A stretch of DNA of 64,000 nt from an uncultured Pseudomonadales bacterium (lineage in GTDB: Bacteria > Pseudomonadota > Gammaproteobacteria > Pseudomonadales > Pseudohongiellaceae): the NCBI GenBank assembly GCA_943789485.1, contig CALSUH010000011.1, positions 221,920 through 285,919 of the forward strand, written 5' to 3'. Both the position numbers and the translations under genes were made by a program. The notes beneath the pieces are model-generated. The model had not been told where the DNA came from, ran no database searches, and worked only from the letters and a program-made list of their open reading frames with translations. This document shows positions 38,950 to 46,978 of the stretch, in pieces (within the stretch, counting starts at the first letter, position 1; the number at the start of each line of letters is the position of its first letter).

Positions 38950-39087
38950 CTCTCCTAGAGTTAGATTCTAACGCTATTTGGTGTCTAGCAAACCCTGGGA
39001 AGTCCAGTAATCGAATGCTATGGGTTAGCCTTAAGTTGTTAAATTGTTAGTGTCCCTACTTACTACTTGAATATTTTTTTCTAAGTT

Positions 39088-39738
39088 TCATAAAGGAAAC
39101 CCTTGAAAGCCTTCTTCAAACTGAACACCTAAACTATTTAGGTACATCGCCACTAAGTTGTATTGGCCAACGGTAAACACTGCTTCCATCAATTGCCGCC
39201 TGTCATAGCGTACTGCTAACTTGTTCCAAGTGACATCAGTAATCAAGGCATTACTATGCAGTTCATCCGCCGCTCTTAATAATGTGCTATCCCAATCACT
39301 CCATCCACTGGCATCTGGGCCTTCAAGAATGTTTTCTAACTCAGCTTCAGTTATGCCAACACTCAAGGCAAGACCCCGATGTGCTGCCCACTCATAGGCA
39401 CCACCATTCAACCAGCCAATTCTTAGTATTAGCAACTCCCTATCTCGAGTCGGTAGAGAAGAGTCCTGGAGCAAATAATCGGTGAACTCCAACCACGCAT
39501 TACAAAGGTCTGGCGCTTGGGCACAGGTGGACCAAACGCCAAGCACGTTGCCATTATTTTCTCGCGGCTCAAGGATTGCTCTTTCGGCAACTGACCAGGG
39601 CTTTTCAACTCGGGGAATTCGTTCTGAATCAAGTGGTGGGCCACCGTCTCTATTAGACTGAGCATAGCCAAGAGTAGGCAGTACAAGTAATGCGCAAAGC
39701 AAAAAGAGTAATTTATTTCCAATTGTCTTTATTATCAT
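39088..39738 (-). CDS. Exported carboxymuconolactone decarboxylase/AhpD-like protein
   Basis: A 216-residue protein with an N-terminal signal peptide (FLLCALLVLPTLGYAQ) and a CMD-like domain (PTRDRELLILRIGWLNGGAYE, WAAHRGLALSVG). The AhpD CxxC redox pair is absent: the site reads Tyr-Glu-Trp-Ala-Ala-His, so it is not a peroxidase-reductase of that type. Periplasmic members of this family are common in marine proteobacteria and their reaction is unknown. It is intact, and flanked by repeats R4 (3' side) and R5 (5' side). Confidence 0.82.
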   Translation of the reverse strand: MIIKTIGNKLLFLLCALLVLPTLGYAQSNRDGGPPLDSERIPRVEKPWSVAERAILEPRENNGNVLGVWSTCAQAPDLCNAWLEFTDYLLQDSSLPTRDRELLILRIGWLNGGAYEWAAHRGLALSVGITEAELENILEGPDASGWSDWDSTLLRAADELHSNALITDVTWNKLAVRYDRRQLMEAVFTVGQYNLVAMYLNSLGVQFEEGFQGFPL

Positions 39739-39776
39739 AATTAGTTCTCCAAATTTATCGTGCCGAAATCAGTCGT

Positions 39777-39826
39777 CCACAATAGTCTGTATAGGGGCGC
39801 AATGGAACCATTCTGACTTACCGGGA
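39777..39826 (-). repeat. Inverted copy of the 40-bp repeat at 13446-13494
   Basis: Reverse-complement match (ccacaatagt, gcaatggaaccattctg) that abuts the left end of repeat R5 directly. Confidence 0.5.
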
Positions 39827-40070
39827 GGACAAGGGGACACTAACAAGATAACAACTTAACAACTTAACAGATAGAGGTGGCTTCTTGATTACAGTAATCG
39901 AATGCTATGGGTTAGCCTAAGTTGTTAAATTGTTAGTGTCCCTACTTAGGCTTTAGTGTCCCTACTTACGCCTACTTACTCTCCTATGGGTTAGCCTTAA
40001 GTTGTTAAATTGTTAGTGTCCCTACTTATGGGTTAGCCTTAAGTTGTTAAATTGTTAGTGTCCCTACTTA
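39827..40070 (+). repeat. Hairpin repeat R5 plus two partial right-half copies
   Basis: A full copy at 39827-39959 is followed by two tandem right halves at 39986-40028 and 40029-40070, each atgggttagccttaagttg through gtgtccctactta. These partial tandem copies suggest slippage or repeated insertion. The remaining roughly 100 bases to the TAXI gene carry its ribosome site. Confidence 0.85.
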
Positions 40071-40166
40071 GGGGGTTGATATCTAGTAAGAAAGTGAGGT
40101 GACAAAACTAATTGCTCCGAGTAGTGTTTCACCTTACATAACTAAACTTTATCGGCGGAGGTCTCC

Positions 40167-41162
40167 TTGTCGCGATTCACAGCTATTGGTGTGCTGCTAG
40201 TTTGCCTTATCAGCGCCTGCTCAGACGGAATGAGCGACCAACGCACCTACGTGCTGACTACGGGTACAACTGGCGGTACGTTTTACCCCGTCGGGGTTGC
40301 CCTTTCAACGTTGGTTTCAGCAAAGGGTGAGCAAGGATTTTCTTTAACTGCAATAAGTTCGGCTGGCTCGATGGAAAACATCAAACTACTGCGGGATAAT
40401 CAGGCGCAGTTTGGACTAATACTGGGCACCTTCGCAGCATGGGCCTACGAGGGCGATGGGCCGATTAGCGCTCCTCAACCCCACTTACGTAGCATCAGCG
40501 CAATGTGGCCTAACGTGGAGCACTTCGTACTGCGTTCCGATTTAGTTATCGATGGTACTATTTCCGACCTTGGCAAACTTGAAGGCGAACGGTATTCCAT
40601 TGGCATGCGCAATTCAGGGGCCGAACATACCGGCTTCTACATCCTCGATGCACTTGGAATCGATTACAATAAAGATCTGTCTATTGCCTACTTGGGCTAT
40701 GGACCGTCTACAAACGCCCTGCAGGACGGTAATATTGTCGGCATGAATGTGCCCGCAGGGCCCCCAGTAACGGCCATAGCTCGTGCTTACGCTCTGCAAG
40801 GTGAGCGCATGACCATCCTTGGGTTTTCCGAAGCGGAATTGACAGCCATCAATCAACAATTTCCATTGTGGGATTTCTATGAATTGCCAGCAGGGACTTA
40901 CCCGCGCCAGGAAAAGCCTATTACAACAGCCTACAGTTCCAATGTTTTTGTCGTTCGAGATGATGTATCAGAAGAAGTTGTATACGACATGACAAAATTG
41001 TTATGGGACAACCTAGCGACATTACAAGAGATTCATAGCGCCACCAAATCTATGGCCATTGAAAAAGCACTGAAAGGTATTCCCGTGCCACTGCATAAAG
41101 GGGCGCTGCGCTACTACAAAGAACAACAAGTGAAAATCCCTGAACACTTATTGAATGAATAG
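40167..41162 (+). CDS. TAXI-type TRAP transporter solute-binding lipoprotein
   Basis: A 331-residue periplasmic binding protein of the TAXI family. It has a lipoprotein signal (LLVCLISAC with the lipobox Cys at about residue 18) and the family core (YVLTTGTTGGTFYPVGVALS, IRNSGAEHTG-type loop read as IGMRNSGAEHTGFY). The TTG start at 40167 is set by a strong GGAGG seven bases upstream. No TRAP membrane subunits (DctQ/DctM or fused) lie next to it, so it is an orphan here. Substrates of TAXI proteins are often dicarboxylates or amino acids, and none can be assigned. Confidence 0.86.
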   Translation: MSRFTAIGVLLVCLISACSDGMSDQRTYVLTTGTTGGTFYPVGVALSTLVSAKGEQGFSLTAISSAGSMENIKLLRDNQAQFGLILGTFAAWAYEGDGPISAPQPHLRSISAMWPNVEHFVLRSDLVIDGTISDLGKLEGERYSIGMRNSGAEHTGFYILDALGIDYNKDLSIAYLGYGPSTNALQDGNIVGMNVPAGPPVTAIARAYALQGERMTILGFSEAELTAINQQFPLWDFYELPAGTYPRQEKPITTAYSSNVFVVRDDVSEEVVYDMTKLLWDNLATLQEIHSATKSMAIEKALKGIPVPLHKGALRYYKEQQVKIPEHLLNE

Positions 41163-41558
41163 GCTCAAAAATTCTCCGAGGGTATCGACTTCCCTTAAAT
41201 TTCTATTGAGCTCGCATTTTGGGCTTAAAACATCTCACAGGCTCTTAGAACGTCTCCAATGCCTGTGTTCACACTCCCGCCTAAGCATCTTTAGCTTTAC
41301 AGGGTGAATTAGCCTTCATAGCACCCAGGAACCTCTTGAGGTAATATCAAATAACCCTGTGAAGTGCGCCATTCTGGCTGGGAGCTGCTGTTACGATATA
41401 TGGGGGCGCCCTTACATAATGGAATTAACTGCTAGCAAGCACACCAAAAACAAAGCAGCATTTCACTGTAAAAATTAGAAATGAATGTCGGCTTCTCGCC
41501 GGAAGCAGTCGATTTAGAACAAACTTAAGGTCCCAAAATTTTTGCTTAGGAGAAAGTT
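41163..41558. other. Intergenic, nothing recognised
   Basis: About 400 bases between two same-strand genes. The only clear signal is the aggagaaa ribosome site before the GTG at 41559. Confidence 0.35.
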
Positions 41559-42068
41559 GTGAATAGAATTGCTCGATGTTTTAAATCAGGGTTAGTTGCA
41601 ATTGCACTCGTTGTTGCTTTGGCAGGAGTTGGATTCGTTAACGCTCAGGATTCAGCTTCAACTGCGCTTACCGGCCAGGATTACGAAGAGATCAAAGCGC
41701 TTTATGCACGCTACAATCAAGGCAGTGATTTTCGAGATGCCGGACTATTCCTATCGGCATTCGCTGAAGATGCGGTGATGACGAGAGGTGGGCGGGACAT
41801 AGTAGGGATGGACGCACTGAGGGCTGATCGTGCCGAACGCTATCAGGGAAAAACTGGCGATGTAGGCAGACGGCACATGAACGGAAGTTTCCTTATATCA
41901 GCGACCGAAGGTGGTGCCGAAGCGCGAGCCTATTATCTGTTGCTAGATGTTACTGCACGACCGCCGACGATGATATCGTCTGGCTATTACGAGGATGTTT
42001 TCGTGCGCACCATTGACGGGTGGCGCATCCAGCATCGCACATTATTCAGCTATGAAGGGACTCAGTAG
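41559..42068 (+). CDS. Exported SnoaL-like/NTF2-fold protein
   Basis: A 169-residue protein with a signal peptide (IALVVALAGVGFVNAQ) and an NTF2-like domain of the SnoaL-like_4 type (EIKALYARYNQGSDFRDAG, FAEDAVMTRGG, RTIDGWRIQHRTL). Members include small cyclases, dehydratases and proteins with no known activity. The GTG start is supported by aggagaaag just upstream. It is intact. Context gives no pathway. Confidence 0.78.
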   Translation: MNRIARCFKSGLVAIALVVALAGVGFVNAQDSASTALTGQDYEEIKALYARYNQGSDFRDAGLFLSAFAEDAVMTRGGRDIVGMDALRADRAERYQGKTGDVGRRHMNGSFLISATEGGAEARAYYLLLDVTARPPTMISSGYYEDVFVRTIDGWRIQHRTLFSYEGTQ

Positions 42069-42090
42069 TCTTTGAATTCAGAGACTACTG
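42063..42090 (+). terminator. Hairpin overlapping the stop of the SnoaL-like gene
   Basis: cagtagtct and agactactg form a perfect 9-bp stem around a 10-base loop, and the left arm contains the stop codon. Only a short T run follows, so its efficiency as a terminator is uncertain. Confidence 0.4.
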
Positions 42091-42226
42091 TTGGCCGCAA
42101 GCCGCCCTAATTAAATAAGGGGATCCTCTGCGAATACACAAGTTATGTGTTTCGTAGTGCCTGCTTAAGCGGGCACGAGTTTACTCCGTATTTGTTTCAG
42201 GTCCCGATAGATTAAGAGTTATCTTG

Positions 42227-43441
42227 TCAGTACTTTTCGATCAGATCCTCCCTGAAGGTAACCCCGAGGCCCGGGCCCTGAGGCACTTTAATTTGACCGT
42301 CCGCTTCTAGGACGGGCGGGTTCTCGAACACCTGCCAGCCCTCGAAGATATCCGCGTGCGGCGGTTCGTGAATGAACTCTGTTATCGGGGCGTTTGGCAT
42401 GGACGCGATAAGATGGATTCCGCAGATATTGACCAATCGCCGTTCAAACGGCGCCGAATGCGGCGAGACTTGCCTGTTGTACGCCGCCGCGAGGGTCCCG
42501 ACATTGCGGGACATTAGGGGGCCTATATCGCCAATCTCAGGCATGAGGATGTCGAAACATCCCTGCTCAAGAAGCCATCTGAACTCATGGATGCCCCAGT
42601 TTGCCTCTGCGCCTGCCATCGGCATACTGAGGAGCCGGTTGAGCTCCGCCAACCGCTCGTAGTCATAGCGGGGCAGTGGCTCCTCAAACCAATATACATT
42701 GAGTCGCTGGTACTCCATGGCCGTGTCATAGGCACGCTTAAAGTTCCAGAGTGTCGGATCCTCCCCATTGGCGTCTGCGTCGCCGGGCGCTTTGTTGCCG
42801 TCGCAAAGGATGTGAAAGTCATCGCCCACCGCTTCTCGAACCAACTCCACGACGCGGATATCCTCCTCCATCGTCCTGAACCCCGAACGTAGTTTGATGG
42901 CGCGCCAGCCGTCCTCTTTGAGCCCAATGGCGATGTCGACCCGGTCCTCCACCGTGCCGATGCCCCACATAGCCGCGTAGGGCAGGACTCGATCGCGCCC
43001 ACCACCCCAGAGCTTGTAAAGCGGTAAATCAGTTGCTTTGCCCAGCAGATCCCAAAGCGCGATCTCTACAGAGGCACCCCATCTGCGCTGCGGCCGGTAT
43101 AGCGCCTTGGCATGCTGATTGATATCGAAAGGATCTTTGCCGACCAGCAGTTGTTTCACGGCCTCGATGTTCTGGGGAGGGATTCCCGGGCCGATGCCCA
43201 CTAAACCATGATTCGTGTGCACTTCAGTCACGGTGAAATTGCCAATCTGAACGTGTAGCCCGCCACGGGGAGTATCGACGCGACGGGCAAGGATGCCCTT
43301 GTCTTCGACCAGCTTGATCTTGATTAAACGGACATCAGTGACCTTTAGGTTCGCCCCCTGCGCAGCCTGAGCAGCCTGTGGCAGCATCAATGGCATAGTC
43401 GCAAGGCCTGGTAACTTGGTTAAGAAATCTCGTCTGCGCAT
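42227..43441 (-). CDS. Enolase-superfamily sugar acid dehydratase (mandelate racemase/muconate lactonizing family), Tat-type N-terminus
   Basis: A 404-residue protein. The N-terminus has RRRDFLTKLPG followed by a hydrophobic run, typical of a twin-arginine signal. The barrel carries the general base region (WRAIKLRSGF), metal ligands in LCDGNKAPGD, WFEEPL and AGAEANWG, and a C-terminal His in SPHSAP. This set fits mandelate racemase-like acid sugar dehydratases such as galactonate or rhamnonate dehydratases. An exported member is unusual, as most are cytoplasmic. It is intact and flanked downstream by an unrelated SnoaL gene on the other strand. Confidence 0.85.
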   Translation of the reverse strand: MRRRDFLTKLPGLATMPLMLPQAAQAAQGANLKVTDVRLIKIKLVEDKGILARRVDTPRGGLHVQIGNFTVTEVHTNHGLVGIGPGIPPQNIEAVKQLLVGKDPFDINQHAKALYRPQRRWGASVEIALWDLLGKATDLPLYKLWGGGRDRVLPYAAMWGIGTVEDRVDIAIGLKEDGWRAIKLRSGFRTMEEDIRVVELVREAVGDDFHILCDGNKAPGDADANGEDPTLWNFKRAYDTAMEYQRLNVYWFEEPLPRYDYERLAELNRLLSMPMAGAEANWGIHEFRWLLEQGCFDILMPEIGDIGPLMSRNVGTLAAAYNRQVSPHSAPFERRLVNICGIHLIASMPNAPITEFIHEPPHADIFEGWQVFENPPVLEADGQIKVPQGPGLGVTFREDLIEKY

Positions 43442-43522
43442 CGCAAAATCCTATCTGTAGTCAAATTAGTATAATTACCATATGATTTTTATTGCTTTTA
43501 TTCAACTCCAACTGAAATTCCA

Positions 43523-43786
43523 GTATTTACAAGCTAACTGCCTAGATCGTGAAAAACGCCAACTCGGTCGTTCTATACTGCCGCTGCCTTTATCCCAAGA
43601 CGCAAAGGCACGGAGCCGGAAATACCGATATTTTTCGCCTGACTCCAAGTGCCGATCGAGGTTGAATCGGTGGTAAACCCACACGGCATACTGAATAATT
43701 TCAGGCGGGAATCGGCGACGCTTGTACATTTTCGATTAGCTCATATGCCGGATTCTGACAGATTGGGGGGCTAACTTGTCGGCACC
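43523..43786 (-). mobile_element. Deletion derivative E3 of the IS6-like element, both ends kept
   Basis: The termini (gtatttacaagctaactgcc and, inverted, ggtgccgacaagttagcc) are imperfect inverted repeats. On the minus strand the N-terminus of the transposase (MYKRRRFPPEIIQYAVWVYH) is joined directly to its C-terminal part (RHLESGEKYRYFRLRAFASW). The whole DDE core is missing. It reads as a 264-bp non-autonomous derivative. Confidence 0.75.
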
Positions 43787-43859
43787 ATACAAACTACTGT
43801 ATTTTCACTCTAGCCCTATTTGTTCACGTCACTTCAACTTCGGAAAAAGACTTTAGACG

Positions 43860-44099
43860 ATGTTTGATCCAGAAAATCTCATAAAGATCGCCAACATGAA
43901 AATGCCCTTTGGTAAGTACAAAAACAGAACACTGATTGAATTACCAGAACCCTATTTGGTTTGGTTTGCCAGGCAGGGATTTCCACAAGGCCAAATTGGC
44001 GAGTTGCTACAACTAACCTATGAAATCAAAGTGAATGGACTAGAGAAATTGATTTACCCATTACAGGGGGAGCAGAAGGTGACTCCAGACCAGATGTAG
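43860..44099 (+). CDS. DUF3820 family protein
   Basis: An intact 79-residue protein with the family motif MPFGKYKNRTLIELPEPYL and WFARQGFPQGQIGEL. DUF3820 proteins are small, cytosolic and of unclear function. Some are linked to quorum-regulated virulence factors. It stands alone between an IS remnant and a REP-like hairpin. Confidence 0.85.
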   Translation: MFDPENLIKIANMKMPFGKYKNRTLIELPEPYLVWFARQGFPQGQIGELLQLTYEIKVNGLEKLIYPLQGEQKVTPDQM

Positions 44100-44211
44100 G
44101 ATGTAGAGAACAGATTTATTTTATTGAGCGCTGACAACGAAGAGATAAATTTGGATTCGAATATCCTGAAAACCAATCTGCTCCTCGTTTCCTTAAATCA
44201 ACACAAAGAAT

Positions 44212-44271
44212 GGGGGCAGATTTGATTTTGTATTCTTGGCAGCATAAAACCTACAAAATAAATCAGCCCCC
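44212..44271. repeat. REP-like inverted repeat / possible bidirectional terminator
   Basis: gggggcagattt at the left pairs with aaatcagccccc at the right (one A/A mismatch) around about 36 bases, in the style of REP/RAYT-mobilised palindromes. It lies between convergent genes and is followed by tttt, so it may also terminate transcription. Confidence 0.5.
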
Positions 44272-44294
44272 TTTTACTTCGAATCTAACTCGAT

Positions 44295-45188
44295 CTAATC
44301 TGCCAAAAACGTTCTAACGCGCTGAACAAAACCCTCAAGCTGATCGTGATGCACCCAATGCCCGGCTTTCTCAAACGCTTCAACTTCGATAGGGCAGTTG
44401 AAGTGCTCAGTGCGTCCGTCGGCAACTGGATCTGACGCCCACGACTCCACACCGCGCACGAGTAAAGTTGGACATTTAATCTCCCCCCACAATTTCTTCA
44501 AGTCCCTTCTAGGCAGGTCACTAAAAGCGAAGAAGCGCACATAGTTGTCGAATTTCCAACTGAAGGTGCCGTCTTCATTTTGATTACTCCCATGGATAGT
44601 CAGGTGCCGAGCTTGCGCTTCGGATAGGTGAGGGTTTTCATCCTGCATACGCTGGAATGCATCTTCCAATGTGGGATAACGCCGCGCTGAACGTCCCGAT
44701 GATTTGCGCAGGTCTGCCATCCAATCGCGAATTCGGTCTCCTATGAGTTTTTCCGACATCTTTTTCTGCATAGATGGGGAAGGTCCCAGCCCTTCTATGG
44801 CAACTAGTTTTTTTACATTATCTGGATAGATAGACGTGTATAACAAGGAAATAGAGCCACCTAGGGAATGGCCAATAATGGTTACTGGCCTCATATCCTT
44901 CTGATGTAATAGCTGGGCGATATCGTAAACGTAATCCAATTGCGTGTAAGTACCGCCTTCCATCCATTGACTATCTCCGTGGCCTCGCAAATCCGGAGCG
45001 ATAATGTGGTATTCGTCGCGAAAATGTTCAGCCACCCAATCCCAATTTCGACAGTGGTCACGCCCGCCGTGGACCAAGATCATGGGAGGTGCACTGGGAT
45101 TGCCCCAGTCCACGTAATTAAGACGCAGGCGCTGAGAAAAATAGTTGTGCGAAGTAGGACCGGCAATGATTGAGTTATCTGCTGGCAT
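44295..45188 (-). CDS. Alpha/beta hydrolase
   Basis: An approximately 297-residue alpha/beta-fold hydrolase. It has an oxyanion motif MILVHGGRDH, nucleophile elbow TIIGHSLGGS, an acid in the late strand near LVRGVESWASDP and a catalytic His in KAGHWVHHDQ. The pattern suits epoxide hydrolases, dehalogenases and esterases alike. The ATG at 45188 (MPADNSII) has AAGG upstream, while an ATG at 45227 in the same frame gives 13 more residues. It is intact. Confidence 0.82.
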   Translation of the reverse strand: MPADNSIIAGPTSHNYFSQRLRLNYVDWGNPSAPPMILVHGGRDHCRNWDWVAEHFRDEYHIIAPDLRGHGDSQWMEGGTYTQLDYVYDIAQLLHQKDMRPVTIIGHSLGGSISLLYTSIYPDNVKKLVAIEGLGPSPSMQKKMSEKLIGDRIRDWMADLRKSSGRSARRYPTLEDAFQRMQDENPHLSEAQARHLTIHGSNQNEDGTFSWKFDNYVRFFAFSDLPRRDLKKLWGEIKCPTLLVRGVESWASDPVADGRTEHFNCPIEVEAFEKAGHWVHHDQLEGFVQRVRTFLAD

Positions 45189-45369
45189 AGGAAAATTTAC
45201 CTTATTAAAAACCGGGTTGAAACGCATTCATGAAACTGACACCCTTGAATGTTCACGATCCTCACAGACTGTCCATATCTGCCCAGCCTCAAGCGGAATA
45301 GATATTGGTAAGGGATAGCGGGGCTAGGTCTTCCAACACACATGGCAATAACTATCTCCGCGTCTAAGC

Positions 45370-46410
45370 CTAATCCCAACTATCGTGAGTCAGCACCAAT
45401 TTCCCAAATTGATCCCCTGTGTGCATTTTATTATAAGCCTGACGAATATCTTTTATGGAGGTGGGTCCATCTATCCGAGGCTGCATCTGCAAGGTGTTAA
45501 CCAGATCCATCATATTGGCAAAGTCCGCGTTATTGCCCATGGTAGTTCCCTGAATAGTGATTTGCTTGAAAAACATTTTTCGCAGGTCAATGCTAGAGGG
45601 GAAACCACGAGTGGCGCCAAAGAAAGTCAATCTCCCACCAGGGGTCAGACAATCAAGTAATGAGGCAAAGCCATCGCCGCCGGCGCTGTCTACTACCAGA
45701 TCAATACCATCTGATTCGGTTAGCGCTTGTAATTGCTTGACCCAATCTTCACTGTGGTAATTAACACCAGCGATAGCACCCGCTGCCATCGCAGCGCTAA
45801 TTTTCTCATCACTGCTTGAAGTAACATAAACCTTTGCTCCGCGTCCCACCGCCATCGCCAGCATTAGCGACGACACACCACCCCCGATGCCGCTTATAAC
45901 AACCACCTGGCCCGCTTCCAGTTTGCCCTGGGTGAACAAGGCTCGGTACCCGGTAATGCCCGCAAGAGGCAGTGCTGCCGCTTGTTCAAAGCTCAAAAAA
46001 TCTGGCTTCGCAAAGATATTTTCAGCGGGCACTCTAACGTACTCCGCCTGTGTGCCATCCTCTGGCAGGCCAAGGATACTAAACTCTTTACCCTGTACTC
46101 GAGGGTTATCACCGAAACGTAAACTCGGATTAATGATTACCGCACTGCCAACCAAGCCTGCATCTACACGGCTACCGACCTTGTCGACAACACCGGCGCC
46201 ATCCGAGCCAAGAATGATCGGCGGCTTAATGCCTGCATACAAACCCCGAACTATCCACAGATCACGATGATTGAGTGCACTGGCCATTACCTTAACCGTC
46301 ACTTCATTTTCTCCCGGCTCTGGATACGGCACATCGGTAGTCACCAGAGAATCGAACAAATCCATTCCTTTGGCATCCCTGTTTAGCTCTTGTAAGACTA
46401 TGGCTTTCAT
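45370..46410 (-). CDS. Zinc-type medium-chain dehydrogenase / quinone oxidoreductase
   Basis: A 346-residue MDR-family NAD(P)-dependent oxidoreductase. It has an N-terminal GroES-like domain (ALNHRDLWIVRGLYAG, LGSDGAGVVDKVGS) and a nucleotide-binding domain (VVISGIGGGVSSLMLAMAVG). The catalytic zinc cysteine and the four structural-zinc cysteines are not evident, favouring a YhdH/quinone-reductase-like enzyme. The frame is open upstream to 46608, but those codons lie in an IS remnant, so the ATG at 46410 is the true start. It is intact. Confidence 0.85.
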   Translation of the reverse strand: MKAIVLQELNRDAKGMDLFDSLVTTDVPYPEPGENEVTVKVMASALNHRDLWIVRGLYAGIKPPIILGSDGAGVVDKVGSRVDAGLVGSAVIINPSLRFGDNPRVQGKEFSILGLPEDGTQAEYVRVPAENIFAKPDFLSFEQAAALPLAGITGYRALFTQGKLEAGQVVVISGIGGGVSSLMLAMAVGRGAKVYVTSSSDEKISAAMAAGAIAGVNYHSEDWVKQLQALTESDGIDLVVDSAGGDGFASLLDCLTPGGRLTFFGATRGFPSSIDLRKMFFKQITIQGTTMGNNADFANMMDLVNTLQMQPRIDGPTSIKDIRQAYNKMHTGDQFGKLVLTHDSWD

Positions 46411-46536
46411 ATTATGGCTCCGTGATTCTTCGATTTGGTAAAAGGGAATAGGTTGATTGTTTTGGATATTACCGCTTGCCAATTGCTGGCGTCCACTAAC
46501 GAAAATTAAATCTGAACTCAGTCTATGAAGAACAAA

Positions 46537-46913
46537 GATACTGACAAGATAATTACCCAAATCGAGAAAATCGCTATTTCCCGCTACATTGCCACTATCT
46601 TTTCCCAAACCGCAAAGGAATGCCGTCGAAAATACCGAAAGGTTTCTGCTGACACTAAGTGGCGCCCTAGATTGAAGAAGTTGTACACCGCTGCATGAGC
46701 ACCCAAAAACAGTTGTGTTTTCGCCATTGACTTAAACTTTCGCCTGCCCCGCTTGGCCGTCAAGTCTTCGACGTCGCGGTGACTTAAGTGGAATCGATGG
46801 TATAGCCATACGGTATATTGGATTATTTCAGGCAGGAATCTGTGGCGCTTATTACTATTTTGGTTGAGTCAAGAGCTGAATACTGGCAGATTAGAAGTTA
46901 GCTTGTAAGTACC
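46537..46913 (-). mobile_element. Deletion derivative E4 of the IS6-like element, both ends kept
   Basis: Ends gatactgacaagataattacc and (inverted) ggtacttacaagctaac are imperfect inverted repeats. The minus strand codes RHRFLPEIIQYTVWLYHRFH, then SHRDVEDLTAKRG, then jumps to KFKSMAKTQLFLGAHAAVYN and ends KIVAM at a TAG (46584). An open frame therefore joins N- and C-terminal parts, and about 130 core residues are deleted. It occupies most of the gap upstream of the dehydrogenase. Confidence 0.8.
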
Positions 46914-46978
46914 GAACGGCATGCATCTTATTTCATAACGTCGCGCATAAAAATAGATTCAATCCAGAGAGATTAGAC

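Larger units (their letters stand above)
37777..39006 (-). mobile_element. IS3-family insertion sequence, 1230 bp, 3-bp target duplication
   Basis: Perfect 26-bp terminal inverted repeats (tggacttcccagggtttgct ... and its complement) bound a 1230-base element, with GTA at 37774-37776 and 39007-39009 as the target duplication. It holds orfA and orfB on the minus strand in the usual IS3 order with an A6G slippage site. Perfect ends indicate recent insertion, yet orfB has a frameshift. Confidence 0.95.
37682..39064 (+). repeat. Hairpin repeat R4, split by an IS3-family element
   Basis: The left part (ggacaaggggacactaac, CAACTTAA array of about 6 units, core) ends at 37776. The right part resumes at 39007 (gtaatcgaatgctatggg) and closes at 39064. 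The break falls inside the central palindrome gattacagtaatc, with GTA duplicated on both sides of the IS. Confidence 0.9.

Noticed and set aside
39088..39738. AhpD-type alkyl hydroperoxidase
   Set aside because: The CxxC pair required for AhpD activity is absent.
32140..40070. Integron cassette array: the repeat contains ACTTAAC and GTTAAAT, which fit the RYYYAAC and GTTRRRY core rules of attC sites
   Set aside because: No integrase is seen, the genes point both ways, the left ends carry an expanding microsatellite and two copies overlap coding ends. The core match is short enough to be chance. A search for attC structure (HattCI/Infernal) and for intI would settle it.
46411..46608. N-terminal extension of the quinone oxidoreductase
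   Set aside because: The extra codons overlap the end of the IS6-like remnant and lack family similarity. The ATG at 46410 matches family starts.
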